A stretch of 64,000 bases of DNA, taken from positions 186,001-250,000 of the forward strand of contig NZ_CANLBS010000001.1 in NCBI RefSeq assembly GCF_947488945.1, written 5' to 3'. The notes beneath the pieces are model-generated. The model had not been told where the DNA came from. It did no database searches and saw nothing but the letters and a program-made list of their open reading frames with translations. How positions within the stretch are numbered: the stretch's first letter is position 1; each line of letters starts with the position of its first letter. Below, piece by piece: positions 9,060 through 18,131 of the stretch. This DNA is from an uncultured Streptomyces sp. (GTDB lineage: Bacteria > Actinomycetota > Actinomycetes > Streptomycetales > Streptomycetaceae). The translations under genes were made by a program, and so were the position numbers.

Positions 9060-10541
9060 CTAGTTGGTGCTCGTCTTCTTCCGGCGGAGGACGAAGACGG
9101 CGGCGCCGCCGAGCAGGACCAGGACGACGGCCACACCGGCGATGACCGGGGTGGCGCTGGAGCCGCCGGTGGCGGCGAGGTCGGCGCCTTCGGTGCCCGA
9201 GGTGCCGGAGCCGGTGGCGGCGGGGCTCGGCTGCTCCGTGGTCTGGGTGGTGACCTCGTCGTTCGCCGGGGTGGTGCTGCCGCTGGTGGCGCAGTCCAGC
9301 ACGCCCTTGAAGTTCTGCGTGAAGCCGCCCTCACCGGTGATGGTGAAGTCGTACGACTCGTCCTCGCCGACCGGGATCGTCACCGTCTCGGTCTTGCCGG
9401 CCTCGATGGTGTGCTCCTTGCCCGCCAGCTCGAAGGTGAAGGCCTCGTCGCCGTTGTTCTGCGCGGTGATGTCCACACCGCCGGCGACGCAGTTCTCCTT
9501 GGCGGTGAGAGCCGGAGCGGCGCCCTTCTTGGCCCAGGTGGCTGCGGCCTCCGCGGTCACGGTGGAGACGCTGGAGCCGGCCAGGATCTGCACCTGGCTC
9601 GTGGTGGTGGCACCGGTGAAGGCGCGGCCCACCGGAACGGACGTGGTGGCCTGCGCCGACAGCGAGGCGGAACCGTCCGCGGCGTCCTCCGGCACGTCGA
9701 AGTAGAGCTCGGTGCCGTTCGTCGCCTCGGTGACGGGAGTGCCGTCCTTGTCGGTGACCTTGACCCCGCTGGCCACCGCGTCGGCGGGCGGCGCGACCGA
9801 GACCTGGCCGGCGTCGGTGTGGACCGTGACCGGGCCGAGCAGTTCGCCGGCCTTGCCGGAGACCGCGGCGGGGCTGAGGGTGAGGGACGCCTTGGGTTCG
9901 GCGACGACCTGGGCGGACTCCTCCAGGTAGTCGGCGAGCTTCTCGGCCGCCGGGTCCTTCGCGGTGACGTCGGCGTCGTCCGAGTAGCGCCAGATGGCGA
10001 CCTGGGTGCCGGCTGCGGCCGTCTTCTCGGTGAGCGTGCCGGAACCGGCCGCCTTCGCGAGGGCGTCGAGGTCGTCGACCTGCGGGTAGGAGTGGTCGAG
10101 GATCCAGCGGATCTTGCCCGCGTCCTCGTTCCGGCCGAGCGAGGTCTCGGCCCAGGAGGTCTCCAGGTACTGGGCCTTGTCCTGGGTCGGGTTGTGAATG
10201 TCGATGCAGTAGGTCTTGAGCTTTCCGCCGCCTTCGACGGTCATCTCGAAGAGGCCCGCGGACAGGTTCTTGACGCCGTCCTTCTCGCCGTTCTCACCCT
10301 TGACGTGCAGCACGGCGCCGTCGAACGTCTTCAGGCCGTCGAGCACGGCGGAGGCGCCGCCCTGGTGCTGGGGCGTCTCGTCGGCCACGGCGACACCGGT
10401 GCCGACGAGGGCTCCGGCCGCGACGACACCCGAGACCAGGGCGGTGGCGACCAGGCGGGACAGCCGGCGGGAGCGGCTCGTTCCCGCCGGACCGAAGGAC
10501 TGAGCGGACGACGCGTCACGCGCCGAAGACGCAGAAATCAC
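9060..10541 (-). CDS. Cell-wall-anchored thioester (TQXA) domain protein with LAATG sorting signal
   Basis: The start is GTG 10541, with GGAGGGG about 6 bases upstream; the product is 493 aa. A signal peptide (SRSRRLSRLV, then a hydrophobic run) ends near AVA-DE at residue 53-54. A thioester domain follows: TYCIDI supplies Cys at about 112 and GTQVAIWRY supplies Gln at about 180, the pair that forms an internal Cys-Gln thioester in TQXA adhesins. Two Ig-like beta domains follow, then a Thr/Ser/Pro-rich spacer. LAATG at 455-459 precedes a membrane helix (466-485) and RRKK. LAXTG is the site for class E sortases, which anchor proteins in Streptomyces walls. No sortase gene is adjacent. A covalent surface adhesin is the likely role. 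Confidence 0.9.
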   Translation of the reverse strand: MISASSARDASSAQSFGPAGTSRSRRLSRLVATALVSGVVAAGALVGTGVAVADETPQHQGGASAVLDGLKTFDGAVLHVKGENGEKDGVKNLSAGLFEMTVEGGGKLKTYCIDIHNPTQDKAQYLETSWAETSLGRNEDAGKIRWILDHSYPQVDDLDALAKAAGSGTLTEKTAAAGTQVAIWRYSDDADVTAKDPAAEKLADYLEESAQVVAEPKASLTLSPAAVSGKAGELLGPVTVHTDAGQVSVAPPADAVASGVKVTDKDGTPVTEATNGTELYFDVPEDAADGSASLSAQATTSVPVGRAFTGATTTSQVQILAGSSVSTVTAEAAATWAKKGAAPALTAKENCVAGGVDITAQNNGDEAFTFELAGKEHTIEAGKTETVTIPVGEDESYDFTITGEGGFTQNFKGVLDCATSGSTTPANDEVTTQTTEQPSPAATGSGTSGTEGADLAATGGSSATPVIAGVAVVLVLLGGAAVFVLRRKKTSTN

Positions 10542-10740
10542 AGAATTCCCCTCCGGGCGGGGTCCTCGCGCTTGGTGCGCGTGTGGGGTGTGCCCCGCCG
10601 ACAGACTCAAGTGACCCATGAGTACTCGGAATCCTAAGGAGCGAGGCGAACACCAGTCCCCCGTCATACCTTTGGACAACCATTCCGACTCGCAATCGTT
10701 ATCGCCGAATCGGCGTGCCCGCCTTGGCGGTCGGGAGATG

Positions 10741-11835
10741 TCAGGACACTGCCACCCCTTTCACGGACCGTTTCTGATGCCCCGTCTTCTCCGCCTCGCC
10801 CCCCTCGCCGGTCCTGCCGCCCGGAGCCCGGACCAGACCGGTCGGAGTGCCGACGCCGGGCGGGTACGCGGGCGGCGGCGGGGGCGGGGGCGGGATGACC
10901 GTGGCGCTCGCCGGACCCGGGGAACCGGGACCGGGTGTCACCGCCCAACTCGGCGAGAGCCGCCGCGTCGCCGTCGCCGCACCCGGCGCCCACGGGTCCC
11001 CCGTCACGGGTGCCCCTGGCTTCCGTCCTTCCTCGGCGCTTCCGGGGAGCGGCTCCGGCAGGGCGGGAAGCCAGGGCGGCGACGCGTCCGGGGAACCCCA
11101 GGAGAGGGCCCCTTCCTGAACCTGCGGGGGCCGGGGTGGCCGGGGCTGGGGCGACTGCGGCTGCGGCTGCGGCTGCGGCTGCGGCTGCGGCTGCGGCTGC
11201 GGCTGCGGCTGCGGCTGCGGCTGCGGCTGCGAGGACCGTGTGGACAACGGAGGTGTGGGCAACGGCTGTACGGGGTGCGGCTGTACGGGCCACGGTGGGA
11301 CCGCCGGTGCCTGGTCGCTCAATGGCTGGCCGGGCATGCCCCAGGTCCGGGGTCCGGCACCCGACGCGCCACCGTCCGAAGCGCCGGCCCCGTAGGCTGC
11401 CGCTCCAGCACCAGTACCAGCAACTGCACCTGCCGCCGCCGCGCCCCGGCCCGGCTCCGCGGTGAAGGACGGTTCCTCCCGCACCGACCGCCGGAACGCC
11501 GAGGTGCCCCGGCCCATGTCGTGCCCCACCGTGACCGCCTCGACGTCCACGAACGTCCGCCGCCCGCCGTCCCGTTCCTCGTCCCGGATCTTCAATCTGC
11601 CGTAGACGACCAGTGGTTCGCCCACCGACACGGAGGCGGCCAGGTGCGAGGCGAGCGAGCGCCACGCCCACACCGTGTAGAAGCTGGTGCGCCCGTCGGA
11701 CCAGAGTTGTGTGGCTCGGTCCCAACGGCGCGGCGTCACCGCCAGCCGGAAGCGGGACATGCCGCCCGACTCCGTCTCCCGGAATTCCACGCCCGTCGCC
11801 GCGTTGCCGACCAGCGTCACCAAGGTCTCGTTCAT
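10741..11835 (-). CDS. ssbB: SsbB-like single-stranded DNA-binding protein with extended PQ-repeat tail
   Basis: The start is ATG 11835 after GGGGAGA; the product is 364 aa. An OB fold occupies residues 1 to about 110 (MNETLVTLVGNAATG, RFRLAVTPRRWD, FYTVWAWRSLA, GRLKIR). The rest is low complexity: Ala/Gly-rich, then a Pro-Gln dipeptide run, then Pro-rich. The C-terminus (SVKGVAVS) lacks the acidic DDDIPF tip used by canonical SSB to recruit repair proteins. In Streptomyces that absence marks the SsbB paralogue, which is linked to chromosome segregation in sporulation. SsbB is usually about 156 aa, so the tail of roughly 250 residues is exceptional. Two GTPase genes lie directly upstream on the same strand. 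Confidence 0.82.
   Translation of the reverse strand: MNETLVTLVGNAATGVEFRETESGGMSRFRLAVTPRRWDRATQLWSDGRTSFYTVWAWRSLASHLAASVSVGEPLVVYGRLKIRDEERDGGRRTFVDVEAVTVGHDMGRGTSAFRRSVREEPSFTAEPGRGAAAAGAVAGTGAGAAAYGAGASDGGASGAGPRTWGMPGQPLSDQAPAVPPWPVQPHPVQPLPTPPLSTRSSQPQPQPQPQPQPQPQPQPQPQPQPQSPQPRPPRPPQVQEGALSWGSPDASPPWLPALPEPLPGSAEEGRKPGAPVTGDPWAPGAATATRRLSPSWAVTPGPGSPGPASATVIPPPPPPPPAYPPGVGTPTGLVRAPGGRTGEGGEAEKTGHQKRSVKGVAVS
11155..11230. repeat. Hexanucleotide repeat, 12 copies of CTGCGG
   Basis: Twelve perfect copies run from 11155 to 11226, followed by a degenerate copy. On the minus strand they encode the Pro-Gln run of the SSB tail. Because the unit is 6 bases, slippage changes tail length without a frameshift. 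Confidence 0.95.
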
Positions 11836-11953
11836 GCCTGTCTCCCCGTCCCGCGTCCGTCCTTGGGCATACGCGGTGCGGAGGACCACAAGGCCCTCCG
11901 CACCGCTGACCCCATGCTGGACGCGGGAGGGAAGTCCCGCTGCGGCCTGTGGA

Positions 11954-14059
11954 CTACCGGCCGGTTGTGGAGAACTCCGTCACTCTCACGGGTTCGCTGA
12001 CCGCGCCGTACCGCTCTCGCACCTCGCGGTACCGGGCCAGTTCCGCGGCGACCGGGTCGAGGACCCGGGCCCGGCCGCAGCCCGCCGCCGCCTCGCGCAG
12101 CCGCCGTTCGGCCTCCTGTCCGTACCGACGGGCGGGTCCCCGGGCCGCCGCGGCGCAGGACCACTCCACCAGCGGCCCGCCGACGACCCCGGCGAGCATG
12201 ACCAGGGCGGGCGTGACGAGCCCGGGTTCGAGGACGCCGACGATCTGGCCGAGCAGCCACAGGCCACCGAAGATCTGCAGCAGCGTCATCGACGCCTGCA
12301 CCAGCACGGCGGCCGGCCACCATGCGGGGCGCGGCGGCTTGCTCCGCGGGCCGCCGACCGGACCGGACGCCCGCCGTCCGTGCGCGGTGCCGCCGCCCGT
12401 GTCCGTCGCGGTACCGGACGCCTGCCCGGCGTCCCCCGCGCCCATTCCGGACTTCCCGTCCCCCGCGCCCTTGCCGGACTTCCCGTCCGCAGCGTTTTCA
12501 CCGGGCTTCTGGACCGCGGCGACGGCCCGGCCCGCGTTCCGGCCACGCCCGGTGGTCGTACCGGCCTTCACCGCCAGTTCGTCCAACGCCTCGGACAAAC
12601 CCCGCGCCCCGTTCACCGCCGCCTCGCGGACAGCCTGCGCCCAGGGCGCGGGCAGCCCGGCGGACGCCTCGTCCGCCACGGTGCGCACCGCCTGCTCGAC
12701 CCGTTGCCGGGCGGTCACCTCCTCCTCGCGCTGCGGGCTCAGGACCTGCCCCATCCGGTCGAGGCCGCCGAGCTGGCGCGTCGACTCGTACCAACGCCAC
12801 AGGCGCAGCCACGGCGTTCCGCAGGCCCGGCCCGCGTTGCGGCGCCACTCCCGTTCGGCGGCCTGGCCGACGGCGGCGGCGCCGACGGCCTCCGCCAGCC
12901 GGTCGGCGAACTCCTCCCGGGCCCGCTCCCCCAGTCCCGGCTTGCCTTCGGCCACGTACACCGGCTTGAGCCGGGCCGCGGCGGCGTCCACGTCCGCGGA
13001 GAGCCGACGGGCGGCCGCGGTACGTTCCGAGACGAACTTGCCGATCATGTCGCGCAGTTCACCGATGCCGTCGCCGGTGAGGGCGGACACGGGCAGCACA
13101 CTGGCGCCGGGCTCGCCGTGTTCCCCCAGCGCCATACCGTCCTCGTCCAGCAGTCTGCGCAGATCGTCCAGCACCAGGTCGGCGGCCTCGCCGGGAAGCC
13201 GGTCGATCTGGTTGAGGACCACGAAGGTGACCTCCGCGTGGCCCGCGAGAGGGCGCAGATAGCGCTCGTGCAGCGCCGCGTCCGCGTATTTCTCCGGGTC
13301 GACCACCCAGATCACCGCGTCCACCAGGGCCAGCACCCGGTCCACCTGTTCCCGGTGGCCGGGGGCCGCCGAGTCGTGGTCGGGGAGGTCGACCAGGACG
13401 AGCCCCTGCAGCGACTCGTCCGTCTCGGTGGCGCCGGGCTGAGGCCTGCGCCGAAGCCTTCCGGGGATCGCCAGCCGGTCGAGCAGTCCTGCGGCGCCGT
13501 CGGTCCAGCTGCACGCGATCGGCTGAGAGGTGGTGGGCCGCCGCAGGCCGGTGTCGGAGATCTGGGCGCCGGCGAGCGTGTTGAAGAGGGTGGACTTGCC
13601 GCTGCCGGTGGCGCCCGCGATCGCGACCACGGTGTGCCGGGAGGACAGGCGCCGCCGCGCTGCCGCCTCGTCGAGGACGCGGCCTGCCTCCGCGAGCGTG
13701 TCCTGGTCCAGCCGGGCGCGGGAGAGGCCGACGAGTTCGCGCAGGGCGTCGAGCCGGGGCCGCAGCGGACCGTCGGTGACGACGTACGCCTCGACCTCGG
13801 GTCCCTCCCCGTCGGCGCCCCCGTCGTCCCGGGCACCGGCCGTCTCGTCGGACGCTTCCCGCCGGACCGCGGCGGCCCGGCGGGCGATGAGCCCGTCGTC
13901 CCACCGCGCGTCCGCGTCCACGGTCCGCGCACCCTCCCCGGCGGGGCCGGAGGCGGACTCCGCCGCCTCGTCCCGCGCCGTCGTCCGGTCGTTCTCCGGA
14001 GCCCGTGCCTGTTCGGCGGGGTGGTGCGGGCCGTGGTCCTGGTCCGTGACGGCGGTCAT
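11954..14059 (-). CDS. Dynamin-like/YfjP-type GTPase with C-terminal membrane segment (701 aa)
   Basis: The first 110 residues are acidic and probably disordered. The GTPase core shows G1 GATGSGKST (about 150), G2 RRPTTSQP, G3 DLPDHDS and G4 NQID. A helical middle domain and a hydrophobic C-terminal stretch (about residues 580-635; [16 protein letters not shown] to [13 protein letters not shown]) predict one or two membrane helices. The 4-base ATGA overlap with the upstream GTPase gene couples their translation. The paired arrangement and membrane-associating tail resemble bacterial dynamin pairs such as DynA/DynB of Streptomyces, which support septation. The family match by eye is to YfjP/50S-ribosome-binding GTPases, so the dynamin role is inference. 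Confidence 0.82.
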   Translation of the reverse strand: MTAVTDQDHGPHHPAEQARAPENDRTTARDEAAESASGPAGEGARTVDADARWDDGLIARRAAAVRREASDETAGARDDGGADGEGPEVEAYVVTDGPLRPRLDALRELVGLSRARLDQDTLAEAGRVLDEAAARRRLSSRHTVVAIAGATGSGKSTLFNTLAGAQISDTGLRRPTTSQPIACSWTDGAAGLLDRLAIPGRLRRRPQPGATETDESLQGLVLVDLPDHDSAAPGHREQVDRVLALVDAVIWVVDPEKYADAALHERYLRPLAGHAEVTFVVLNQIDRLPGEAADLVLDDLRRLLDEDGMALGEHGEPGASVLPVSALTGDGIGELRDMIGKFVSERTAAARRLSADVDAAAARLKPVYVAEGKPGLGERAREEFADRLAEAVGAAAVGQAAEREWRRNAGRACGTPWLRLWRWYESTRQLGGLDRMGQVLSPQREEEVTARQRVEQAVRTVADEASAGLPAPWAQAVREAAVNGARGLSEALDELAVKAGTTTGRGRNAGRAVAAVQKPGENAADGKSGKGAGDGKSGMGAGDAGQASGTATDTGGGTAHGRRASGPVGGPRSKPPRPAWWPAAVLVQASMTLLQIFGGLWLLGQIVGVLEPGLVTPALVMLAGVVGGPLVEWSCAAAARGPARRYGQEAERRLREAAAGCGRARVLDPVAAELARYREVRERYGAVSEPVRVTEFSTTGR

Positions 14060-15723
14060 CCCTGCTTCCTCTCCCTCTGCAGTACGGAAAGCGCGGCGAT
14101 CAGTTCGGCCTGCGGCTCGGGGGCGATGTCGAGGGCATCCAACGGGGCGAGCCGCCGGTCACGTTCGGCGTGCAGCACCTGGTCCAGGTAGCCGGCGAGC
14201 AGCGCGCCGCCCTTGTCCCGCAGGCGCAGCGCACCCTGGGCGCCGATGCGTTCGGCGAGCTGCTCGCCCGCCTTGCGGGCCCTGCGTCCGCCGAGCAGCG
14301 CGGCCGCCAGCAAGGCGGCCACAGTCTCCGGGTCGGGCGCGGCGTTGCGTTCGAGCTGCCGCACCTCTTCCTCGGCCAGCTCTTCGAGGACCCGGCGCCA
14401 CCGGCGTACGGCCACGGCGATCCGGCCCTCGACGTCCTCGGCGGGCCCCCAGCCGCCGGCCTCGCGGTCGGCCGTCTCGAAGCGGAACGGCCCGGCGGCC
14501 GGGTCGCGGCGCCAGGCGGTGCGGATCTGCTCGTCGGCTGCGGCGACGGAGCACTGGATGAGCGCGATCAGGCTGTCCACCAGCGCTTCCAGCAGTTCCC
14601 CGGCGGAGCTGTCGAGCGGGTAGCCGCGCCACCGGGTGCGCGCGTCGCCCGCCAGCACCGCGCCGTTCTGGAGCCTGCGGCGGGTCCGCTCCGCCTCCTT
14701 GGCGTAGGCCTCCTCGACCACGCCGGTGAGCCGGACCGCCGCCGCGTACTGGGCCGCGACCGCCCCGGCCAGTTCCGGCATGCGCACGTTCAGGGAGTCG
14801 ATGACCCCGGTCGCGGTGCGGCCCACGGCCTGCTGGCGGGCGGCGGGGTCCTGGGCACGGTGGGCGAGCCAGGCGCGGAGCGGGGCGACCGCGGTGGTGG
14901 GGAGCAGCCCGCTGCCGCCGCCCGCGGACTCGGGCAGCTCGGGGACGGTGAACCGGGGCACCTCACCGAGCCCGGCCCGGGTGAGCAGCGCCCCGTACTG
15001 CCGGGACACCTCGGCGAGCACCTGGTGGGGCACCCGGTCGAGCACGCTGACCAGGGTGGCGTCGTACTCCTTGGCGGTACGCAGCAGGTGCCAGGGCACC
15101 GCGTCGGCGTAGCGGGAGGCGGTGGTGACCATGATCCATACGTCGGCCGCGCAGATGAGTTCGGCGGCCAGTACCCGGTTCTCCACGACGAGGGAGTCGA
15201 TGTCCGGCGCGTCGAGCAGGGCCAGTCCGCGCGGCACGCTCACCGCGGTCTCCACCCGCAGCACCGGCGTCCGGGAGCCCTCCCGATCGCCGCCGTCCCT
15301 GTCTCTGTCCCTGTCTCTGTCCCTGTCCCCGTCCCCGTCCCCGGGCTGTCCCGGCGGCAGCCATACGCGGGTGAGCTCCGGCAACACGCGTACGCCCGCG
15401 AACCAGTGGTGGTCGTCGGGGTGGCACACGAGTACGGGGGTGCGGGTGGTGGGCCGCAGGACGCCCGCCTCGCTGACGCGGCAGCCGACGATCGAGTTGA
15501 GCAGCGTGGACTTCCCCGCGCCGGTGGAACCACCGATGACGGCGAGCAGGGGCGCTTCGGGATCCTTGAGGCGGGGCAGCAGGTAGTCGTCGAGTTGGGC
15601 GAGCAGTTCGGTCCGGGTCTGCCACGAGCGTTCGGCCCCCGGCAGGGGCAACGGAAGACGCACGGCGGCGACACGGTCGCGCAGGGCGGAAAGTGCGTCG
15701 ATGAGCTGAGGCCGTACGTCCAT
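14056..15723 (-). CDS. Second GTPase of a coupled pair (555 aa)
   Basis: The start is set at ATG 15723; in-frame GTGs lie 6 and 9 bases further upstream and none has a clear ribosome site. G1 is [10 protein letters not shown] at residues 64-73, G2 RPTTRTP, G3 a variant LLDAPDIDS, and the G4 region VLDRVPH is non-canonical, so guanine specificity is uncertain. A repeated DR/DG acidic-basic insert (around residue 135) comes from a DNA repeat. The second half is alpha-helical, and no membrane helix is evident. It is coupled to the following GTPase gene by an ATGA overlap, which suggests a hetero-oligomer in which the partner supplies the membrane contact. Confidence 0.82.
   Translation of the reverse strand: MDVRPQLIDALSALRDRVAAVRLPLPLPGAERSWQTRTELLAQLDDYLLPRLKDPEAPLLAVIGGSTGAGKSTLLNSIVGCRVSEAGVLRPTTRTPVLVCHPDDHHWFAGVRVLPELTRVWLPPGQPGDGDGDRDRDRDRDRDGGDREGSRTPVLRVETAVSVPRGLALLDAPDIDSLVVENRVLAAELICAADVWIMVTTASRYADAVPWHLLRTAKEYDATLVSVLDRVPHQVLAEVSRQYGALLTRAGLGEVPRFTVPELPESAGGGSGLLPTTAVAPLRAWLAHRAQDPAARQQAVGRTATGVIDSLNVRMPELAGAVAAQYAAAVRLTGVVEEAYAKEAERTRRRLQNGAVLAGDARTRWRGYPLDSSAGELLEALVDSLIALIQCSVAAADEQIRTAWRRDPAAGPFRFETADREAGGWGPAEDVEGRIAVAVRRWRRVLEELAEEEVRQLERNAAPDPETVAALLAAALLGGRRARKAGEQLAERIGAQGALRLRDKGGALLAGYLDQVLHAERDRRLAPLDALDIAPEPQAELIAALSVLQRERKQG
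15294..15341. repeat. Hexanucleotide repeat of CTGTCY type
   Basis: About eight imperfect copies of CTGTCC/CTGTCT/CCGTCC lie inside the GTPase gene and encode its Asp-Arg run. It is likely a slippage-prone, in-frame length polymorphism. Confidence 0.75.
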
Positions 15724-16061
15724 GGTCACCACATGCGAAGAATGCCCAATTTTTGAGGCTTTTTGAAGCGTATAGACGCCTTTGCGTGGCGGTTCCATCC
15801 TCCGGACCGGCACTTGGGCCCCCAGGAAGACGTACAGAACGGGGCACGGGCATAACGAGTGCACAACACCCGGTCCCGGAGGCACGAAAAGCGGTGCGCG
15901 ATTCGCACCTACCTGCGATTATCGGTTCGCTTCACCGAACCTCCACATCGTGCCACGCAGGTGAAGCAACCGGGTCGAGGTGATCGGAGCCCTATCCTTG
16001 TCCCGGCATGGCCAGGACGACCCTGCGCACCCGGACCCCGGGCCGCCAAGGCCACCACCCG
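15724..16061. other. Promoter region between the GTPase pair and tRNA-Arg
   Basis: No gene is seen. The part next to the GTPase start is unusually AT-rich (runs of T at 15749-15765). On the minus strand a GGAAC element (rc of 15792-15796) lies about 17 bases from TATACG (rc of 15769-15774), resembling an ECF or vegetative promoter for the GTPase operon. This is a weak call. Confidence 0.3.
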
Positions 16062-16134
16062 GCCCCCGTAGCTCAGTGGATAGAGCAGGCGCCTTCTAAG
16101 CGCTTGGCCGCAGGTTCGAGTCCTGCCGGGGGCA
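16062..16134 (+). tRNA. tRNA-Arg (anticodon TCT)
   Basis: A complete cloverleaf reads by eye. The acceptor GCCCCCG pairs with CGGGGGC; the D arm is GCTC/GAGC, the anticodon stem GGCGC/GCGCT with loop CTTCTAA, and the T arm GCAGG/CCTGC with TTCGAGT. The discriminator is A. CCA is not encoded. Anticodon TCT at 16095-16097 reads the rare arginine codon AGA (and AGG by wobble). No integrase lies nearby. Confidence 0.97.
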
Positions 16135-16457
16135 CTGCCGAGAGCCCTCCCCATCGGGAGGGCTTTTCGCTGGTCAGGGCGGGTTTTGGTGGGGACGGCG
16201 AAGCCCCGGACCATCCCCTGGTGATCAAGGAAAGTCCGGGGCTCACGGGCGGCCCAGCCGAATACCAGTTCATGTCTCGCCGACGGCCGGTCGGCGGGCG
16301 GAAGCTCCGGAAGGGCCCCCGCCGTGCGTAGGCAGCACCCTTCCACAGTGGTTCGCCGAGCGCGCCGGATCGTCGAGCCGGCCCAGCACCCCCCGTCTCA
16401 CCCTTGAAACGCAGCTCACCGGGCTGGGGCAAGCGGCACGGGACTCAGTTCCGCTGC
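16135..16457. other. Intergenic region after tRNA-Arg
   Basis: These 323 bases hold the tRNA terminator at 16144-16167 and no supportable coding sequence. A short open stretch through the tRNA is an artefact of high GC. Confidence 0.6.
16144..16167 (+). terminator. Rho-independent terminator of tRNA-Arg
   Basis: GCCCTCCC (16144-16151) pairs with GGGAGGGC (16156-16163) around CATC, followed directly by TTTT. This is one of only two hairpins with a classical U-tract found in the window. Confidence 0.9.
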
Positions 16458-16910
16458 TTACGCGAGCACCGGCGGATGCCCCGTCGTCCAGATCGCACGG
16501 ACCGTCATGTGGCTGATGCGCCAGCCCTCGGGTCTGCGCTGCAACTCGGCTTCGTAACGTCCGCCCACGGTGAAGAGCGGGGATGCGTCCTTGCCGAACT
16601 GTTGCAGGGTCTCGTCATGGTGGACGTGAGTCATCAAGGCGTTCCACGACGCTTGCGCCGTCTCGGAGGAGGCAGCGACGTCCACGATCACGTCAGAGGC
16701 GATGTGCTGCGTCCGGGCATACCTCTCGACGCTCTCCTGTGCGGCGTCCATGGCCCCGATCCCCTCGGCCGTACCGAGGGGGGTCACGATCCGCACATCG
16801 TCGGTGACGTAACCCAGAGCCCAGTCGCCCCGGAAATCCCGCTCGTCCAGGGCGCGGAAGAAGCGGCTGACAAGCGTGCCGATGTCGAACTGTTCCGTCT
16901 GCGACGTCAT
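16458..16910 (-). CDS. NTF2/SnoaL-like fold protein (150 aa)
   Basis: The start is ATG 16910, preceded by AAGG. The sequence reads as an NTF2-like alpha+beta barrel: an N-terminal helix with FFRALDERDF, then TDDVRIVTPLG, a central helix (ESVERYARTQH) and antiparallel strands ending in WRISHMTVRAIW. Proteins of this type act as small hydrolases, isomerases or binding modules. The catalytic residues are not diagnostic here. It stands alone, facing the tRNA terminator on one side and divergent from the amidase gene on the other. Confidence 0.7.
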   Translation of the reverse strand: MTSQTEQFDIGTLVSRFFRALDERDFRGDWALGYVTDDVRIVTPLGTAEGIGAMDAAQESVERYARTQHIASDVIVDVAASSETAQASWNALMTHVHHDETLQQFGKDASPLFTVGGRYEAELQRRPEGWRISHMTVRAIWTTGHPPVLA

Positions 16911-17175
16911 GGTTCGACCTTGGTTCATCAAGCGGACTTGAGGTCAAGGCTGCAGTCATCCATGCCGGGCCCGCACCCCGCGCTCCCCGTCCTCCGCAAT
17001 CCCCCACGGCCCGCGCCGTTCGCTCGATACGGTGGTGCCCGCCGCGTTTCCCGGGGCCGGCGGTTCGGGAGAGCGGGCCGTGGGGCAAGACGTCCGGTGA
17101 CGCCTCACACGCTGCCGCACCACAGCACCGCAGAACCACAGCACGGCAGCACCGCACCATCGAGGGAGCAGCACG

Positions 17176-18042
17176 ATGGCAACGCCTCTGTCCGCCGATT
17201 CCTTGCTCAGAGCCCTGCGCGCCGAAGGTCTCACCGTCGTCGAGCACTTGAACTGGCGTACCCACAACCGCAACAGCAAGGGCGCGTGGGGTCCGGTGAA
17301 CGGTGTGATGATCCATCACACCGTCACCTCCGGCACCGCGAGTTCCGTGGACCTCTGCTACGACGGGCACTCCACGCTGCCCGGCCCGCTCTGCCACGGC
17401 GTGATAGCCAAGGACGGCACGGTCTACCTCGTCGGCCACGGGCGGGCCAACCACGCCGGGCTCGGGGACGACGACGTGCTGCGGGCGGTGATCGACGAGG
17501 CTGCGACGCTGCCCGCCGACAACGAGGCCAACACCGACGGTAATGCCCGCTTCTACGGCTTCGAGTGCATCAACCTCGGTGACGGCAAGGACCCCTGGCC
17601 CGCCGCGCAACTCCTCGCGATCGAACGGGCCGCCGCCGCGCTCTGCCGCGCGCACGGCTGGTCGCAGCGCTCGGTGATCGGCCACCTGGAGTGGCAGCCC
17701 GGCAAGGTGGACCCGCGCGGATTCACCATGTCCTCGATGCGTACCCGGATCGCGGCACGGCTCGGCCGCACCCCCGAGGGGCCGACGACGCCGGCCTACG
17801 AACCGTTCCCGGGAACCGCGTTCTTCGTCGCGGGCCGCAGCAGCCCCATCGTCACAGCGATGGGCAAGCGGCTGGTCGCAGAGGGGTGCGGGCGGTACGC
17901 GGTGGGGCCGGGGCCCAACTGGTCGGACGCGGACCGCGCCTCGTACGCCGCCTGGCAGCGGAAGCTCGGGTACACCGGCAGCGCGGCCGACGGTATCCCC
18001 GGCAAGGAGAGCTGGACGAAACTCAAGGTGCCCAACGTGTAG
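17176..18042 (+). CDS. N-acetylmuramoyl-L-alanine amidase (Amidase_2/PGRP) with C-terminal wall-binding domain
   Basis: The product is 288 aa, starting at ATG 17176 after GGGAG. Zinc ligands of the PGRP/amidase_2 fold are visible: H47-H48 in MIHHTVTSG, H170 in IGHLEW, and D179 in the GKVDPRG loop with its Lys. It cuts the amide bond between MurNAc and L-Ala in peptidoglycan. The C-terminal 90 residues (VTAMGKRLVAEGCG to ASYAAWQRKLGY) form a peptidoglycan-binding-like repeat. There is no signal peptide, the composition is endolysin-like, and no holin is adjacent. It could be a domesticated phage lysin or a cytoplasmic recycling enzyme. Confidence 0.88.
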   Translation: MATPLSADSLLRALRAEGLTVVEHLNWRTHNRNSKGAWGPVNGVMIHHTVTSGTASSVDLCYDGHSTLPGPLCHGVIAKDGTVYLVGHGRANHAGLGDDDVLRAVIDEAATLPADNEANTDGNARFYGFECINLGDGKDPWPAAQLLAIERAAAALCRAHGWSQRSVIGHLEWQPGKVDPRGFTMSSMRTRIAARLGRTPEGPTTPAYEPFPGTAFFVAGRSSPIVTAMGKRLVAEGCGRYAVGPGPNWSDADRASYAAWQRKLGYTGSAADGIPGKESWTKLKVPNV

Positions 18043-18112
18043 TGCAGCCGTGCGGGACGGGTCGCGGCCGGTCGGGCGTCTTCGTCCTGCGCCCTGGCCA
18101 TGCGGGTCGTAC

Positions 18113-18131
18113 GCGGGCGACAATCGCCCGC
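18113..18131 (+). promoter_or_regulatory. 8-bp inverted repeat abutting the S9 peptidase start
   Basis: GCGGGCGA (18113-18120) pairs with TCGCCCGC (18124-18131) around CAA, ending one base before the ATG. No Shine-Dalgarno sequence is present. It may be an operator over a leaderless start or a translation-blocking hairpin. Confidence 0.5.

Noticed and set aside
16008..16331. Open frame running through tRNA-Arg
   Set aside because: It overlaps the tRNA and its terminator and has no protein features.
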